Notes under the pieces: generated by a model
The model's input: only the letters and a program-made list of their open reading frames with translations
Database searches by the model: none
Told to the model about the DNA's origin: nothing
Program-made: the position numbers and the translations under genes
Assembly: GCA_900752625.1 (NCBI GenBank)
Contig: CAADWC010000144.1
Location: 1 to 5,855, forward strand
DNA from: Oscillospiraceae bacterium
Lineage (GTDB): Bacteria; Bacillota; Clostridia; Oscillospirales; Ruminococcaceae
Direction: 5' to 3'
DNA: 5,855 nt
Part shown: positions 5,713 through 5,855 of the stretch, piece by piece
How positions within the stretch are numbered: the first letter of the stretch is position 1
Layout: each line of letters opens with the position of its first letter

Positions 5713-5756
5713 CGATGTCCTGCCCGAGAAATTGGAGGGACATCGTGGAGGGACAT
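5713..5756. repeat. Cluster of direct and inverted repeats upstream of tRNA-Leu
   Basis: TGGAGGGACAT occurs twice, at 5733-5743 and 5746-5756, with a 13-base period. CGATGTCC (5713-5720) is the exact inverted complement of GGACATCG (5738-5745), so the first copy can also form an 8-bp stem with a 17-nt loop. Purpose is unknown. Regularly spaced direct repeats near a tRNA can be recombinase arm sites, but no integrase is seen in this window. Confidence 0.6.
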
Positions 5757-5784
5757 TAAAAACAAGAACCATATTCAGTTTTCA

Positions 5785-5805
5785 AAAAGCCTTGTAAAAT
5801 CAAGG
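5785..5805 (-). terminator. Short terminator-like hairpin near the right edge
   Basis: Minus strand: CCTTG (5801-5805), a 6-nt loop, CAAGG (5790-5794), then CTTTTTG. The stem is only 5 bp but the U-tract is clear. It could end a minus-strand transcript coming from beyond the window. Confidence 0.45.
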
Positions 5806-5836
5806 GTTTACGCCAAGGTGGTATGAAACGGCGTTG

Positions 5837-5850
5837 TGGATTTTGAGTCC
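5837..5850 (-). repeat. Copy of the tRNA-Leu anticodon arm (possible att core or tRNA remnant)
   Basis: TGGATTTTGAGTCC at 5837-5850 exactly repeats 5647-5660 inside tRNA-Leu, 190 bases apart and in the same orientation. On the minus strand it reads GGACTCAAAATCC, preceded by GCGGA, like another leucine tRNA anticodon arm. No T-arm or CCA end follows it, so it is not a complete tRNA. It could be a recombination core of an element, or the 5' part of a broken tRNA continuing past the window. Confidence 0.55.
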
Positions 5851-5855
5851 TCCGC

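Noticed and set aside
5442..5759. 105-residue plus-strand reading frame
   Set aside because: It crosses a terminator and is antisense to the tRNA, with no ribosome site and no family resemblance.
5467..5772. 101-residue minus-strand reading frame across the tRNA
   Set aside because: It is the translated tRNA-Leu (CWNWQTRWTQNP and so on), a familiar false protein. The tRNA fold is complete.
1..5855. CRISPR array or transposon in the window
   Set aside because: No set of evenly spaced repeats with spacers, and no transposase- or integrase-like frame, is present. The few repeats at the right edge number only two copies each.

Overview
The window looks like chromosomal DNA of a Gram-positive anaerobe of the Clostridia, plausibly a Ruminococcus-like gut bacterium. 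This is an inference. It rests on the AGGAG-type ribosome binding sites, the strong TTGACA/TATAAT promoters, a clostridial-type MurD (GSDGKTTTT P-loop, SIASSP motif), a DUF134 plus NifX-like gene pair, and a cytoplasmic GH43 glycosidase. All five protein genes and the one tRNA lie on the minus strand, so transcription runs from high to low coordinates.

Reading in the direction of transcription, the right edge (5690-5855) holds no gene. It carries a 14-base exact copy of the tRNA-Leu anticodon arm at 5837-5850, a terminator-like hairpin, and a block of direct and inverted repeats built on GGACAT. Next is an intact tRNA-Leu(CAA) at 5603-5689 with encoded CCA. The 528 bases between this tRNA and the next gene (5075-5602) have no convincing gene but hold three strong hairpins. 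Two of them, at 5231-5257 and 5551-5583, are diverged copies of one 27-base element that differ by compensatory base-pair changes. The third is a bidirectional terminator at 5476-5507.

A single-gene unit for a GH43 family glycosidase (3599-5074) follows, with a good promoter at 5133-5161. Next is a two-gene operon of a DUF134/UPF0251 DNA-binding protein (3042-3383, TTG start) and a NifX/NifB-domain protein with a His/Cys-rich tail (2618-3019). It has a near-consensus promoter (3414-3442) and a clear terminator (2552-2592). The last unit is murD (981-2372) followed 18 bases later by an M42 metallopeptidase (1-962, cut by the window edge). It has its own promoter and a symmetrical 5' stem-loop in the leader.

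Functionally these are separate modules: hemicellulose oligosaccharide breakdown, a small metal- or Fe-S-related regulator/carrier pair, and peptidoglycan precursor synthesis linked to a peptide-trimming enzyme. The window shows no CRISPR array, transposase or integrase. The most unusual signals are the covarying hairpin pair, the tRNA-arm duplication with nearby repeats at the right edge, and the near-palindrome over the -35 box of the DUF134 operon.
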